Origin: Apteryx mantelli
Lineage: Eukaryota > Chordata > Aves > Apterygiformes > Apterygidae
Direction: 5' to 3'
NCBI RefSeq assembly: GCF_036417845.1
Contig: NC_089991.1
Location: 12,617,001 to 12,681,000, forward strand
DNA: 64,000 nt
Part shown: piece after piece, positions 50,764 to 64,000 of the stretch
Numbering within the stretch: the first letter of the stretch is position 1
How the letters are laid out: every line of letters starts with the position of its first letter
Program-made: the position numbers and the translations under genes
The notes under the pieces: model-generated
What the model was told of the DNA's origin: nothing
What the model saw: only the letters and a program-made list of their open reading frames with translations
Database searches by the model: none

Positions 50764-50804
50764 GGGGGGGAGGAGGGGGAGGGAAGGAGCGGAGGTGGGG
50801 AGGT
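50764..50804 (+). repeat. G-rich low-complexity tract, G-quadruplex-prone
   Basis: G-runs of 7, 5, 3 and 4 are separated by short purine loops. The first 20 nt already satisfy the four-tract G-quadruplex pattern. Confidence 0.8.
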
Positions 50805-53755
50805 TGTTAGAAAAATAGACAGCAAAGTTGTTGTAGCCAGGAGAAGGCCCCAAAGCCAAATGGCTTACCACCCTGCAAACTCTTCTTTGTGGGTTGCCTT
50901 CTGGCTGTGTAACAGCCAGGTTTGCTCTCCCTCCCTGTTCTTCCATGATCATTTGCTTCATTTTATTTGCTCTTCATTATGACACTTGTTGGGCTTTTTC
51001 CCCATTGAGGCTTCCTGTTCCACAAACTGGCAAATCTATAGCAAATTGCTGGACTGCAGCATTTCCATGTGAAATGCAAACAGAAGTAAGGTAAAACATG
51101 GTGATAAAAACAGAACAATAATCTGGGCTCCTTCTTTCTGCAATAAAACGATGAGAAAGGAAAAAGAAACCAAACAATCAGGGACTCTTGTGAAGAGTCA
51201 AAGTTGGTTGAGGCTGATGTAATGATGGCAAATGTCCTTCAGAGGGAGCTGGGAGATAAAACAGGACAAGAAATCCTGCAGAGAATTTGGGCTTTGGAGG
51301 TTTCACTGTCCAAGAAAATAAACACCTTTTGGGTTTTTAGGGTAGAGCACACACTGTTATGGCTCACACACTAAAACAGTGACCATCTTCTGCATAATTA
51401 AGGATTGGTTTCCCTGAAATAGAAAAAAACAATTTGCTATGCATAAAATAAATATGGACCCTAATGTAAAAACTCACCTGGACACTCAAGAGTTGCTGAT
51501 TTTCCTCCACATTTCTTTCCATTTAACATTTTGGCTAGTCAACAGCATGCTTTGGTCACATCCCAGACACTGAGGCAGACAGCTTGGCTCATTTGCCACC
51601 GGAAGTGAAAGACTGTTACTGTCTAGACTTTGTGAAACATTGAAAAGTTGCAGCTGTTGTTTTTAAGGCAAATTATCCCAAAGCCACTTAAATTTTAAAG
51701 ATTGCATTCATTTTAGGAGTATGAGAGCTGTTGAAATAATTTGCTTCCCACGGGAATAACTAATTCATGAATGAGATCCTGAGGGCTATATTGTAAAAGC
51801 CCAAATAACTTACTTTGTTGCCTTCTCAGATTATATCATGCTGCAAGATGCAGCAAAATTCCTTACCAAAGGAACAGGCTTTTATTTGCTTTTTGGCTAG
51901 AAATGGGTTTTCTGAAAGACCCTTAGTCTCAGATGTCTACAACATGAAGAGTTCCATCAGAGGGTGTCCTCTAGATTGCCTTTATTGTCAAGGCAGGAAA
52001 ACAGGCAGTGCTAAAATCAATTTATCTGACCTATTTCAGTCATCTACCTTAGGTGTTTTGCAGGTAGTTTTTATGCATTATCTTCTGTACTTGCAAAACA
52101 GCCAGGCAGCTATGTACAGGTCACCCTGAAATGCTGTTTTCTTTGTTTCAGAGGTTGCAGAGCAGGTGTATTTGTCAGGCCCTTTTAATTTGTTTCATTC
52201 CTTTAGGACCCAAGAGATCCCCTCAGAATTAACTCACTAGGAAAACCATGCTCCAAACAAGAAAAACAAGTGACTAACAAATAACTCACTGCAAAACACT
52301 GGGCCAGAAGAGAACAGCATCCTCAGAGGCTCATCTACCATTTTGTTCATCAAACCAGGGCTGGTGCCTCTGGGACGCCCCGACCACACTCTCACAATTC
52401 TGCAGCGGGGAATTTCCGAAGATCTGGCTCTGCCATTTGCCAAGTGCATCCTCTCTGAAGTGGAGAGATTCCTGTTTGCAGGCTTAGTTTTGTTTTGCCT
52501 GTATCAACACAGGATTTTTAAGTGTCAGTAGATATTTCCAGAAATTGGGGTGGTTCCTTTCTGTCTCTTAGCATGAGATTTCCGATGAGGACTGACTTAC
52601 TTCAGGCAGCTACATTGCAGTCTTGCTCTTGGTAAGAAGCCCTCCTTAATGCAGTCTGCAGCATGGTCCTGGGAAATACCAGTCCTAGAAACTCAGTCTT
52701 TCCAAAGCCTATAATCAGACAGCCAATGTATAGCCATGAAATTCAACAGAGTTTCAAGCAGGATAGAAATTACACAGATGATGCTGGAAACCCTGAGGAA
52801 ACCCAAATGGAAAAAAAATCAAATTAAGCTCTATCACTTGTCAGGTTGCAGCATTTCTTATTTTGTCTTAAGCCTCTCTTAGGCTGTGATCTACAGATAC
52901 CCTGATAAACACAGTGCAGGGGTACTGTGACTCATGGACAGAGCAGCAGTGCAACTGAGATGTCTCCCAGGGCAGGACAATGTTCCAGAAGAAACCACTT
53001 CCAAGCTTGGGGTTTTCTTTCCTTTATTTCCTATAGGAGCTGCTGAGGGCAGGAAAGATACTTGGCCTGACACAGAATGTGCTAAATACCTAATTCAATG
53101 CAATGGAAAGGCTCCAAGGGAAGTTTTCTCAAGCTGCTGTTGACTGCAGTGCAGGTGAGTTGGGCAGCGCTGAGCAACTGCAGCAAAAATCTCAGAAGGG
53201 CTTCATGGTTTGGGGAAATAGAAGCACTCCCCAGCCTTTCAGTGAGGAAGGAAATAAAACACCAAAGCAGGAACATGGAGATGTAGTTATTGTTCGTTTA
53301 ATCATGTGCAGACTGGGGTTTCTGTAGTTTGCCTGGTGCTGGGGAAATATTACAGGCCAAGAGATTTTTTTAAATATGAATATACTTAACTAATACCACA
53401 CACCTCAGCTTCCCCAAAGCCCTGCACCACTGTTTTCTCACAGATCCTGTTAACTTCTAGTTTCACCTTCAGAAAACCAGACTGCAAAAACAGCAACACT
53501 TGTAAATCTATACTACAGTAGCACTGACAGGGCCCTCCAACAGGAGGTAGACACATACAACACACAGGGGGTAACAAGCTACCATTCATCAGCTGCTGCA
53601 CAGTAACCGTCTACCTACATGCCCTTAGCCTGAAGTAATGCAAATCAATCTGCATTACCTTGCATACAGCAAAGATGAACAGGCAGTTGACATCAATCCA
53701 GTCACATAGTTTTCTTGTGTCTCAGCCCCAAGATGAAGAGGTGGGTAGTTTGGTG

Positions 53756-53771
53756 CTCTCTCTCTCTCTCT
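53756..53771. repeat. (CT)n microsatellite
   Basis: An uninterrupted run of about 8 CT units. Confidence 0.85.
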
Positions 53772-56700
53772 GCCTACAAGAAGAAATTGTCCCTAAGGTT
53801 GCCTCTGGCACAGCAGCCTACCCATTCCCAGTAAAACTACAATACCACTCCAAAAGCCAGCAATATCTGTGATACACAACTCAGTCTTAGCTCACTTCAC
53901 TTTTTTTTCGGTATCTGTTGCATTAGTAACAAGGAGCACTCAGATTATGTGTCACCCCAACCTGGTCTCTTCAGGTCTCATTACATCCGCTCTCTCCCCT
54001 CCCACAGGGAACAGATATATTGAAGAATCCTCCCCACCCACCCCCGTCTTTTCAGCCGCTAAGAATTCCACTGAGGATTAGTCTTTTCCCTGCAATTTTA
54101 TTTGCCAGCTGTAGGGTTTTCACACCATATTTGTATTCCAGTCCCGATTTCAATTACCTGGCTAACCTTTTCAATTTTCACAGAGAGTGAGAATCAGAAA
54201 ACAGCAGGTCCCTTATTACAGCTTACACTGGCAGGAAATGTTTCACCCCCCTTCCCTCCCCCATGTTTGCAGGAAAGCTCTGTCAAATTCAAAGAAACTC
54301 ATTGATCATAACTTGTCTATTTACTTATGCTTTACTGACTGTTAAGTATTCTGTTCCCTGCTCCAATCCTCTTTTCCATCCTCCTTTTGGCTTGAACGTG
54401 CTACTTTTCACACTATTTCTAAAAGTCAAGGAAAAACTATCTTCTCAAATCTTCACCTGGGCCCTTGATTCCAATGGGAACTCTCAACAGGGTCAAACAC
54501 TGGAGAAGGTGAAAGCCTTATGCTTCAAGAGGGGCTATCTGTTGCTCTTCAGTAAAAAAGACATGGCAGTATTCAGTCCTTATTTACAGGTCCCAGAGCA
54601 CTTCTCAGGCTCAGGGCATCAGATGGGTTCCCTCAGACACAGAGGCAAGGCAGATGCAGAAATCCACTCTGCTCATCCCAAGGGCACTGCTCTACCCACT
54701 AAACTGTACTGTCCACAGCTGTCACCTGCAAAAGAAATCATTTTCCTTTTTACCTTTCTTTCTCAATTCCCCAAGTCATGACCCTCCCCTTATCTCCTTC
54801 ATTCTTCTGATCTCCTGATATCATTTCTATGTCTATGCTGTCTGCTCTATCACTCAGCTATTTAGTTCCTAAAAATGGCTTGATTCTTTTGGATTTAGTA
54901 AAATGTATCTGTTTCTTAGCAACTCCTCCCCCTCTTTCTTCCTCTTCCTTTGTTATTTCCAGCTCATTATCTTTGCCCGTGTTCAACTCCAAATTAACTT
55001 AATTACAGAAAGATTTCATATCTCTCAAAACCAGAAGGGGCGCTTGTAAAACATTCCTCCAGTAAACAGCAAATGAGGGCCTTGGCCTATGCTAAGTAGG
55101 CTCTGGGAAAAGCAGTTAAACTGTGTCTGTCCTGCTCCCTCTGGAGACCTCTCCCAATTGCTCACAGCTCCTGCCTTTATTCTGAGCTGCTTGGAAGTCA
55201 GGCATTTCATCTATAGATAAAGTCTATTCCTTTTGCAGCTTGCCAAAGTTCATCAAAACCATGGATCTTCACAATAGCCATCTTTAAGAACTGCCTGGCA
55301 AATATTTCTCTCATCCAGATGCTGAGGACACTGCAATCTTTCCACCTCCTCTTGCCATATTCAGATAGGCATATTCACATATTCGCATATTCTAAGTGCC
55401 TAATTTTGATGTCTGTACCTATTGGAATCAGCCCTGAGGTCAAACCTGAGCTAGATCTGAGTCATTTTGAGTCTGAATACTGGAGGCACTCAATCCTGAA
55501 TGACGTCCTATTAATCACACATTCAGTAGATCAAAGACCTCTCTTGTTTAATACAGCCCTAGTTGTCCAAAAGAGTCATGCACTGATGATAGTTCTCTCC
55601 TTGAAAAACCCCACTGAGATAACAACACACTAACTGGACTAAATCCAGGGCAGTCCCTCATACCTCAGCTTCTTCTTAGCCAGTGTTAACAGGTTTCCTT
55701 AGGAAACAAAGAACAGGATTTATTTCCACCACTCAAGTCAACGGATTTCCCACCTTCTAGCAGGTAGGGTTGAATTACTATGGCTTACCATTCACAAAAG
55801 TTCTCCACATAAACTGGCAGAGCAAGTATCTTCTTCCATCTGCTGTAGGTTGAGTAGATATCACCCAGCCAAGAGACCGGCTCCCTAGTCCATCCAGTTT
55901 TGTTACGAGTGTCAGTGATTCCTCCCTGGTAGTAGCCAGATGCTGCTCTGAGAAGAACAGGGAGAGATCTTCATTCACGCAGCCAGGACAGAACTGGTAG
56001 ATAGCAGCAATCCACAGACTTCTGCCTCATGTTGAGGGCATATGAAGTACTATGAAGTGATCTGTGAAGACACAGAGGAGGGGGGCTAAACTCACACCAG
56101 GGTCACAAAAGGCAGGGAGAGTTTTGCGGTGGTCATGGCAGGACTTGGGAAGCTGTTGTTTCTACCATTAGAGGATGACACCTGTGGTTGCTGCAAAGGG
56201 AAGGAAAGCCTGGATGATTCTTTACATGCGCGGCTCCTCTGCATTCAGATAAGCACTTCTGCCCAGCCCTTTGCTATCCTGGAGAGCGGAACCATAGGTC
56301 AAACCGGGATGTGTCCCCACTGCCCTGCAAAGGTAGAGTTGCAAATCATGCACACATACATGATTTAACAAGCTCGAATGCTGGTAGCAGTGCAGCTAGA
56401 GAACAAGTCTTTTTGGGTTTCTGATGGCCAAACCATGAAGTTAGTGGGAATGATACTGGTACACAAACTACACAACTGGAAATATGCCTACACAAACTGC
56501 AGTCACGTTCCTGCCCATAGTCCTGGACTTCTGAGGGTTAGATACTCATTCAGAATGAAGCCCTCTCTACCCCTAAAACTTCAGGCTCTTTTCTTTCTCT
56601 GATGCCCTTTACTTGCTTGTAACTTCACTGTGCTCCCTCTGCTCTGTAGGGGGGAAGATACAGGGAAGGCATTTCCTCTCTGCTTCACTAATGCATTTTC

Positions 56701-59700
56701 AGAATTATCTTCCTCATTGTAACTACAGTTGCATTTACAAGCTCAACAGGACACTGTTCTGAGGACTGTCTTTAGTCTAGAAGGGCTTGCAGAAGGCCAG
56801 GAACAGATACCTGCTCTGAAATGTGCTGGTGGTGCATCTAAAGAGCATTTGTACACACCTTCCCCAGGTTTACAGGCCAACACCAGTCATTGACCACTAG
56901 GGGTCAGTCTTGTGCTGTGAAAAACAGAGTCGGGGAGCAAGGTGATGGGGTACCCTGTGATTCCAAACAGCCTGGGACTGTCTGTGCGGTGCACATGACA
57001 CTCCAAGAGAGAACTTGTTCTGGCTCCCTTGGTGCTGATTTTTAATTTAAACATACTTCAGGTTTTCCTTTCTTCTTTTTCTCTCCGCTCAAAAGTATCT
57101 AGTGGTCCATTGATGGATAAGCTTGGAGATGGGATGCGTGTGCTCTTCAACTGATCAGCACAGTGCAGGCTCACAGGAGGAGCCCAGAGTGCTCTTCAGG
57201 TCAAAGCCAATGTGTGCAGTGGCACCATACACCTGGCCAGGCAGGTGTGGCAGTTACATACCTCTTGTTCCAGGGCCTGTTCATCCAAGCTGACCTGAAA
57301 AATATTCTGTTTCAGTGCAGTTCTCAGTATTTTGCTCTTTGGTTGTGTTTCACAAGAGAGTAGCATCATAATTGTATCAATATTGATCCAGGACCAACAC
57401 AAGTATAAGTCCAGAGATACCTAATTCAGAACCATGTTCCTTGCCAGGGATCCAAGTTTTTTTACACTGGACTCCATGGTTCTAACTTGACAGTCACCCT
57501 CTCGCACTCTATGAGATTCTCCAAGAACATTCCAACAAATATTTCATGGCAAACAAAACCCTTCAGTGAAACACATTGAAAAAACAGATTTCTTCCCCCC
57601 AAAACTCATATATGCTTTTACTGCAGGATCCCACAGATACCAGTGCAAACTCAGCTCTGGTTCTAACAAGTGAGGTCAACTCTTAGTAACTCACAGGTCT
57701 ATGTAAAAAATATGCATCTGTATGATTTACACAGAAAATACAGATTGAAGTGCTCAGCTGTGATCTCCTCTGGTTACTATTCCACACATCAGTCCTTATT
57801 TTACCTTCATAGTGACTTAATTTTTTTCTCTATATCAAGGACAGAAGAGCTGTCCTCTGCCTTGCTTCCAAGCAGGCTACATGTGAAGTAAAGGATGCAC
57901 ATAATCCACACACATTCACACTGGCTCCAGGCTGAAATGGCCCCTCTCATCAAAAATGACCCCTCTTTTGGCCCTGGAGAGGACAGTCACCAAGATGCCT
58001 TAAACATACATTTGTTCTGCTTTGCTGTAACAGATGAAGAGCCCTTCCTTTTCAGTTTTTCTTCTAGCACAGCAATAGAAATATTGATCTGCCACCATTG
58101 GCTTCCTCCTCTCTGAACAATCAGTTCTCCTTTGGTGTTAAAGATACTGCGATTATACATTCTAAACAACAGGAGAATCACAAGGGTCAAGGCACCTTTT
58201 GATCTCCTACCTCTCATTTCCATTAGTATTCCTGTCTGAATGTCCTTGTGTACACCACATCTTCCCAGAAAGAGAAAAGTAGTCTGTGTTTCTCCATCCC
58301 TCCCTGCCCAAACTCACCTCCCACCTCAAAGCAGCAATGTTTTTCTGAAGTCAGACAGCTCTTAAGAGGGACTGAAACAGATGGAAAAAAATAGTCAACC
58401 CAGGCCACACAGACATGATCGAGAGTGGGGCCACTGCAGTAACCTGGTAAAATTGGTTCTCCATAATTTGGTAACAAGTCCACAGCACTGCCGTGGCACT
58501 GGACTCACTACCGGGAAGGAGTGACCCTAACCAGCCTGGGACCTTGTCAGCAGTACCTAGTGAGGGGACACAGTCAGAAACCAGGCAAACAATGGGTAGA
58601 AGCAGAGACAAGAAGCTTGTTGCCTTTGACAGAGCCCATTTTTCTCACTAGCATCTTTGCAGCAGCTCTTGGTGCTACCATATTGCAGCATACCGAAAAC
58701 TGTATTAGCAGAGTAGGATAAACTGCTGTCAGTAAGATCCATACGGGCAAATTACATGCCAAGGAGCTTAGGGCAAGGTGATCTCCAAACACTTTGCTTA
58801 CTAACCAGCTTTGCATGTGGAGATGAAATGGGGTTAGTGAGGAAAGGGATGTAAGCCTCTGTCATTCTATCCTCAGGACCCTTCACTAGAGGTTTGGCCC
58901 TCCTTCAGACGCTATCCTCCATATTGTTTTTTTTTTCCTTGTTTTGCCCCCTCCTTTGCTCCAACATCTGTGCTAATTACTAGAGAGGGAAATGCAACAT
59001 GTCTATCCCTTCACCTGGCTGTTTGGGGCCTATGCAATTGATGGACCGTTACCACTTTCTTATGGGGTATTAATTTTTCTACGAGCATTTTGTACTTTCA
59101 CAGATGGGACTGAACCATTTAACTCTATCGATATGTTACAGTAGATGGAGCCCTGGTTTACTTCCAGGCTGGGCCAACCCTGGAACATGGTGAAAGCATG
59201 CTGAAGACAAGAGGTTTGAACCAGGGATAAATATAGCCCTGGATATTTAAAGAAGCTGTGGAAGGAAAGAGAGAGCTAAGGAAGGGTCTAGGGAAAAAAT
59301 AGCTGTATGGAAGCAGGACAGTCGCTAATTTGTCTGTGAGCAGGTCTCAACTTCATATGTATTAGCGCATCCACTCCATTGATCTGCCCAGCACATTTTG
59401 GAGTCAAGATGTGCTCAGCCTTCCTAGGACTGTCTCTAGCTGTATCTACTGCCACTGCTCTCCTTACTGCAGGCTGAGTTCTAGTAATGACCCAGTGACG
59501 AACTTCTGCTCTGAGCACAACTGGATGAAGAAATCCCTTTGCTGCAACACTGAGGCATACTGGTGTTCCACTTTAATGAAGGTCTGAGGGAAACAGTGCT
59601 TGTTGACAGGAATGCTAAAAGAAAAGATTTTATGGAAACTGTCTTTTTCTTCTTTGATTCTGGCAGAAGAAGCTGTTTGATTCATTTATCAAGCCGCCTG

Positions 59701-60867
59701 CAGTTCTCATTTCAAGGCTGATGAAGCTATAATAAACACTGAGCCAAAAAAAAGTCCTCTGGAAGGTGTATCCAGCAGTTTAATAAATAAAGGTGGGGGA
59801 GAAGAAAAATCATTAGTGCAATTTTTGGTTTTCCTCTACTCTTCATTTTATAGCATAAATTTAAATAAATGCATGAACTAGGCTGGTGGAATCACTCTCA
59901 TTCTCAAATTCATTCTCCGAAAAGTCCTGCCTGTGCTTTCATCTTTCTACAATTACCTATGTTTTGCCAGCCACCTCCAAAGTGCCCTCTAAATTGCCAC
60001 TTTGAAATATATAGCCATATCCATCAGGCTCTGCAGACCCCCAGAGATACTTCAAAAAAATACATATATTCCTGACTGATTGATGAAAACTCTTTACAGA
60101 AACTCCAGTGCAATAAACCTCAACACAACTAAGCATCTGGGTGCCAGCTAGCTCAGATGACTTTCTGTCCAGGCACCCCAAACACAACACCATTCCCTTC
60201 CCAGAGCCCAAAGAAGACCTTGAAGTTTGCACCAAGCTTTTGTCCTCCATAGTGGAGACATTGCTCCTGGTCATCTCCCTTGAGATCTCAGACCTGTTTT
60301 AGCTATCATTTCTTTACCCAGGGACTTGGGCACTCTTTGTTCACCTAGGGATTAAGCGCTGTTTTCCATTTTCTGCATTAGAATCCACTGGTAGTTGGCA
60401 AGCTGGGAGACTTCTCTAGTGGCTTTCTATGTCATTGATCTCTGGAGTATGGCAATGAATTTACTGTATTTCCTTCCAATGCATTTTGGTTATTAAGACC
60501 TGATAGACATTCAGATTTGTAGGTCCAGGTGTGAGTTTCAAAACTCTTCTAGAGGCTCTCACCATGTTTCATTAAATCACAGGAACTCTTCTTTTGGTCT
60601 GACTCTTTCTTCAGCTGATCTTGGTTAATAGCCACGGACTTAGGCAGTTATCATTGAGATCCTGTTAGCAGTATAGAAACCAAAGAGGGAATTACAGAGG
60701 GAAGGAAACACTGGAAGATGAAAAGAAGTGAAAGAATCAGAGAGCAGTGGGGAAAAAAGAGACAAACCCAAAAGGACAGAAACAGGGACAGAACAGCACA
60801 GGAGAAAACACGGAAAATGAATAAAGTAAGCAAATGAGAATAAGGATGAAAGAAGAGGAGAGGATAA

Positions 60868-60911
60868 GGAGGAAGGGAAGGGAAGCAAGGGAAGGGAAGG
60901 GAAGGAAGAAG
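60868..60911. repeat. (GGGAA)n polypurine microsatellite
   Basis: Repeated GGGAA units with one GCAA interruption sit at the end of a purine-rich stretch beginning near 60700. It is the same repeat family as 26761-26811 but on the opposite strand, and is G-quadruplex-compatible on the + strand. Confidence 0.9.
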
Positions 60912-61557
60912 GCACAGAAATATGCATAAAGAAAAATCCACACTGTTTTTCATGAATGCTTCATCAGATGCAAATGTTATCAACAATAATAGAACCTCTC
61001 AGCTCTAGAACAATAGGTGAAATAATTCAAGCACTATCTTCAAATTAAATGGGCAGTGAAAGGAGTTTGGTTTCTTCCTCAGTCTTTCTTTTCCTTATAT
61101 ATATAGAAAATAACCTCATCCACTTTCTCACATTCTACAACTCATCACCACAAAAATACAAATAAAACAATGAAACCTTCCTTCAGTGCAGACAGCAAAT
61201 AAATCAGAGGCCTCAGTGCTTTCTCATTGTTGCAGCTGGGTCCTGTCTTCACATTTATTTATTTTTAAATTTTCCCTCCCTCCTCGTACTCTGGAGACCA
61301 TAATCCTATAAAATGTTGGGTTATCAAGTTAGCTGTGAATAATTCATGAGATAATTATAAAACATTTACACCAGAACATTATCATCTTGCAACTAAAAAA
61401 ACCCAAATACTTAATGTCCTCCAACACTGGTGGCAAATCTCTTGTGACTGTGATGTTCTTTATTGCCCAAATTAAATGGAATTAACCTTCAATATTATTT
61501 TTGCTGCCTTCTAGCACAGAAGCACATAAAAACACCCTGAGGTGAGATGGGCACACA

Positions 61558-61647
61558 AAAATACATACATACATCATATATATATATATACACACACACA
61601 CACATACATATATATATATATGTATATGCATGCACACACACACACAG
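61558..61647. repeat. Compound (ATAC)n/(TA)n/(CA)n microsatellite
   Basis: ATAC units, then TA, CA, TA and CA runs in succession over 90 nt. Chance open frames on both strands here encode only low-complexity Cys/Val/Tyr/Ile or His/Thr runs. Confidence 0.95.
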
Positions 61648-64000
61648 AGGAGATTCAATTTCACTCCTTCTCACCCAAACACGCATTGAACATACTCTAA
61701 GGCATAAGGGACATATAAGCACATATGCTCAAGTGATAGACTGAATGTATGTTGATAGGTTGTTATGATCTACACACATAGACACACACTCATACACAGC
61801 TAAAGACACAGATATCTGCCTACACTGAAGAGGCAGAGCTGTGCATGTGCTGGGGAGTCACTGTACTCATGCAGACAGTCTCTTACAGGTGTATGCATGC
61901 ACATGTGTGCAGAGAAGACACACACAGACCTGCAACATTTTGGGCCATACACTGAGGGACTGTTGTAGGATACAAATTATTCCTTCTCATACCCTTCTAC
62001 TGCAAAGTGTAAATTTTCTTCTTTCCTCCAGAAGTGAATTTTAGGTCACATTTTGTTCTTACTACTACAGACTAGAGCTTACTTTGAAGTTAATATAATC
62101 ACTTCAGATAATAAATTTCAGATTTACACTGGTGTCACCAAGAGCAGGATTTGGTCTTGAATATGTATCCAGATTTAAGTGCCCTATGTGGCTACCAAGA
62201 CTCCTAGAAAAGCATCTCTGATAATGCAAATCTCTAGTAAAATAGACAAAACTGGCTGTGGAGGACTTCTCCAGCCTGGGGAACAGCTCCTCTGTCACCC
62301 TCCATCTAGGCATGAGGCCAGAGGAGCGTCTGGGAAAAATATTAAAGCCTTGTCTTCACCATGTGCTGGTGATCCCTAGTTGTCACGATACTCCTGAGGG
62401 CTTCAACAGGCATGCACACAAAAACCTCAAAACTGCTTTGTTTACAGCAATGGACAGCCTTTTGGTAGACAGATTCAGATTTTTTTTCAAGAATGACCTC
62501 CCCTCTCCCTCAGGAACATGGGAAAACAGAGCACCAATAAAACATAACCCCACTAGACAACATCTTTGGAAATGTAGGCTGCCCTGCTCCCAGGAAATGG
62601 AGAGCCAGAAACCTTGGGTTAGTGGAGCTACAATCCCTGGGGTAATTGAGGGCAAATGCAGGAAAGAAAAAAATTTCTCTTGTTGCCTTTTATTCCCTCC
62701 TTCACTCTTTGAATGCAGTTGGTCCACATGGAAAATTATCTGTGCTTCCTCACAAATGCGTTTGCACCCAGAATAATATGCCTAATGCTATTCTGCACAG
62801 AGAGAAGGCCAAGGTCTCCCCTTCCTCCCAGCAGCTATTAAAAACCCACATTAGGCAACGCAACAGCTACATTTGCCTTACAGTCAAGAACAGCCGTCCC
62901 GCTCTGTGAGGGCTGGAAACGCACTGTACATTCTGAATAGGTGAACATGTCCCTGGGAGACTTGGCACTAAGCTGATGTTAAACAAAGCAGCCTGGAGCC
63001 TGAGGCACTGCAGTTTGATTAACCACACGCACCTTTGTAGAAGGATTAGGAGAACTCTATCATTGTGATGTTTGAATCTTAATTGAAATACAGGAGTCTG
63101 GCCCCACTCCCTTGTGGAGCCCCAAGGGCTGCAAAGGGAAAACACGCTATTCTGGCTTGGGATCCAGGAGAGGAGATGTGTGTGTCTGTGAGCATCTGAT
63201 CTGACGCAACTGGGGGGCTCATAGCTCCAAAGAACAATGTTTACCTCCTGCCACACATCGGCCCACTAAATGTCATGAGATTGTACAAGACCGATGGATG
63301 CAGGGAGGACTGGAGTTTGAATTTCAACAGCCTTTGCAGAGCCCATTTAGAAATCTGTCTGCTGTTTGGAAGTGTCAACAAACAGTCATGAAATTTCATC
63401 TCTGCAACAATTCACAAAATAGGAAAAAAGCTGTGTGAACACCAGTGTAGCCCTGTGTACAGAGCTGCCAACAGATGCCTTCTGGGGTGATTCTTGTTAT
63501 TTGCTATGTTTCTCCCAGCAAGATGTCAGTTATCATGAAGACTAACATCAATATATGAGCTGAGGATGAATCCCTAAGAATGTCTATTACCCATAACCCT
63601 GAAGCGCAAAGGGCTCCTTTTTCAAGTTGTCTTCTCTGGGTACCTAACTCAGTTATACTACAAGGAGATCAGTGTTTAAGAGAGGGCTAAGTGGTTTGGA
63701 TCACAAGACTCTTAAGCCATATACCAATAGTGGAGAGAAGTAGTCCCGATATCTAACCTAGGACCTGTCACTGGCCTTTCGATTACACTCAGGAGCCCCA
63801 TGCAAGCACTTAATCGCAGTGTTGATGTTACAGTGCAGTGCTGACATTAGGAAAGCAACAACACTGTCCATGAATGGTTATTACTATTATCTATGTGATC
63901 TTGCCAGCTAAAGACCACAAATCATGGTGCTAGAAATTGTTTGTGTCCTCCTCAAATATATACCAATGGCAAAGCCTCTTCCCCAAAGGAGTTACTATCT
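61648..64000. other. Intergenic to window end, no gene seen
   Basis: Imperfect CA-rich DNA to about 61930, then unremarkable AT-rich sequence. The 172-codon frame at 62258-62776 and the 129-codon frame at 62867-63256 (minus) show no family resemblance. Confidence 0.6.

Larger units (their letters stand above)
47736..60867. other. Downstream intergenic region, no gene seen
   Basis: No exon of a known gene is recognisable. A CpG-scattered, GC-richer patch with a CCAAT sits at about 48650-48800. The largest frame (172 codons, 54263-54781) has no domain. CT, G-run and G-quadruplex-type simple sequences are listed separately. Confidence 0.6.

Noticed and set aside
54263..54781. 172-codon open frame with a hydrophobic N-terminal part
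   Set aside because: No recognisable family, no splice-site context, and composition like the surrounding DNA.
59211..59225. aggtttgaaccaggg as a tRNA B-box
   Set aside because: No matching A-box or cloverleaf could be drawn around it. Other gttcaaa-like strings in the window failed in the same way.
61482..61744. Overlapping frames rich in Cys-Val or Thr-His repeats
   Set aside because: They are translations of the compound microsatellite.
62258..62776. 172-codon open frame
   Set aside because: Overlapped by a 114-codon frame on the opposite strand and without domain resemblance; best explained as chance.
1..64000. CRISPR arrays, operons, prophage or bacterial defence systems
   Set aside because: The presence of spliced vertebrate exons and CR1 LINEs shows this is nuclear vertebrate DNA; no regularly spaced repeats or dense co-directional genes exist.
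1..64000. Endogenous retroviral genes
   Set aside because: No frame shows reverse transcriptase, protease, integrase or envelope motifs, and no paired LTRs were noticed. The only reverse-transcriptase trace is the CR1 tail.

Overview
The window is an AT-rich stretch of vertebrate nuclear DNA. It most probably comes from a bird. It carries one recognisable protein-coding gene, spread over four exons with canonical GT/AG splice sites. Interspersed repeats are sparse, and the ones I can name are all CR1 LINE fragments, including a copy that ends in the octamer-like tail repeat typical of avian CR1. Compact introns (2.7, 1.5 and 1.4 kb) also fit a bird. The species cannot be fixed from the sequence alone.

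The gene is NMUR2, the neuromedin U receptor 2, a class A G-protein-coupled receptor, on the + strand from the start codon at 39665 to the stop at 46471. Joining exons 39665-40381, 43057-43141, 44647-44772 and 46212-46471 gives 1188 nt, or 395 residues, with every splice phase agreeing. The seven-helix landmarks are all present: the TM3-ECL2 cysteine pair, ERY, CWAP and NPIIY. An in-frame stop 24 nt upstream of the ATG bounds the start. A CCAAT box and an E-box lie 180-245 bp upstream, and the first AATAAA after the stop is at 47712.

Layout: 1-39300 is intergenic and without a recognisable gene. It holds a small CpG-rich patch with an RFX-like/CCAAT pair (about 3960-4160), a candidate regulatory block with an NF-E2-like site (about 4860-5240), an AT-rich microsatellite (12341-12410), a TTCCC repeat (26761-26811), three clear CR1 pieces and one doubtful one, and an IRF/ISRE-like element (33166-33181). 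The gene occupies 39301 to about 47735. From there to 64000 the sequence is again intergenic, with microsatellites, G-quadruplex-prone runs and polypurine tracts.

This agrees with what I recall of mammals, where NMUR2 lies isolated in a gene-poor region between GLRA1 and GRIA1. I found no CRISPR array, operon, prokaryotic system, retroviral gene or tRNA, and nothing that looks like a new multi-gene system. The most useful observations concern how NMUR2 may be processed and regulated: a UG repeat beside the first splice donor, an in-frame alternative acceptor before exon 4, a possible PDZ-binding C terminus and several candidate regulatory motifs.
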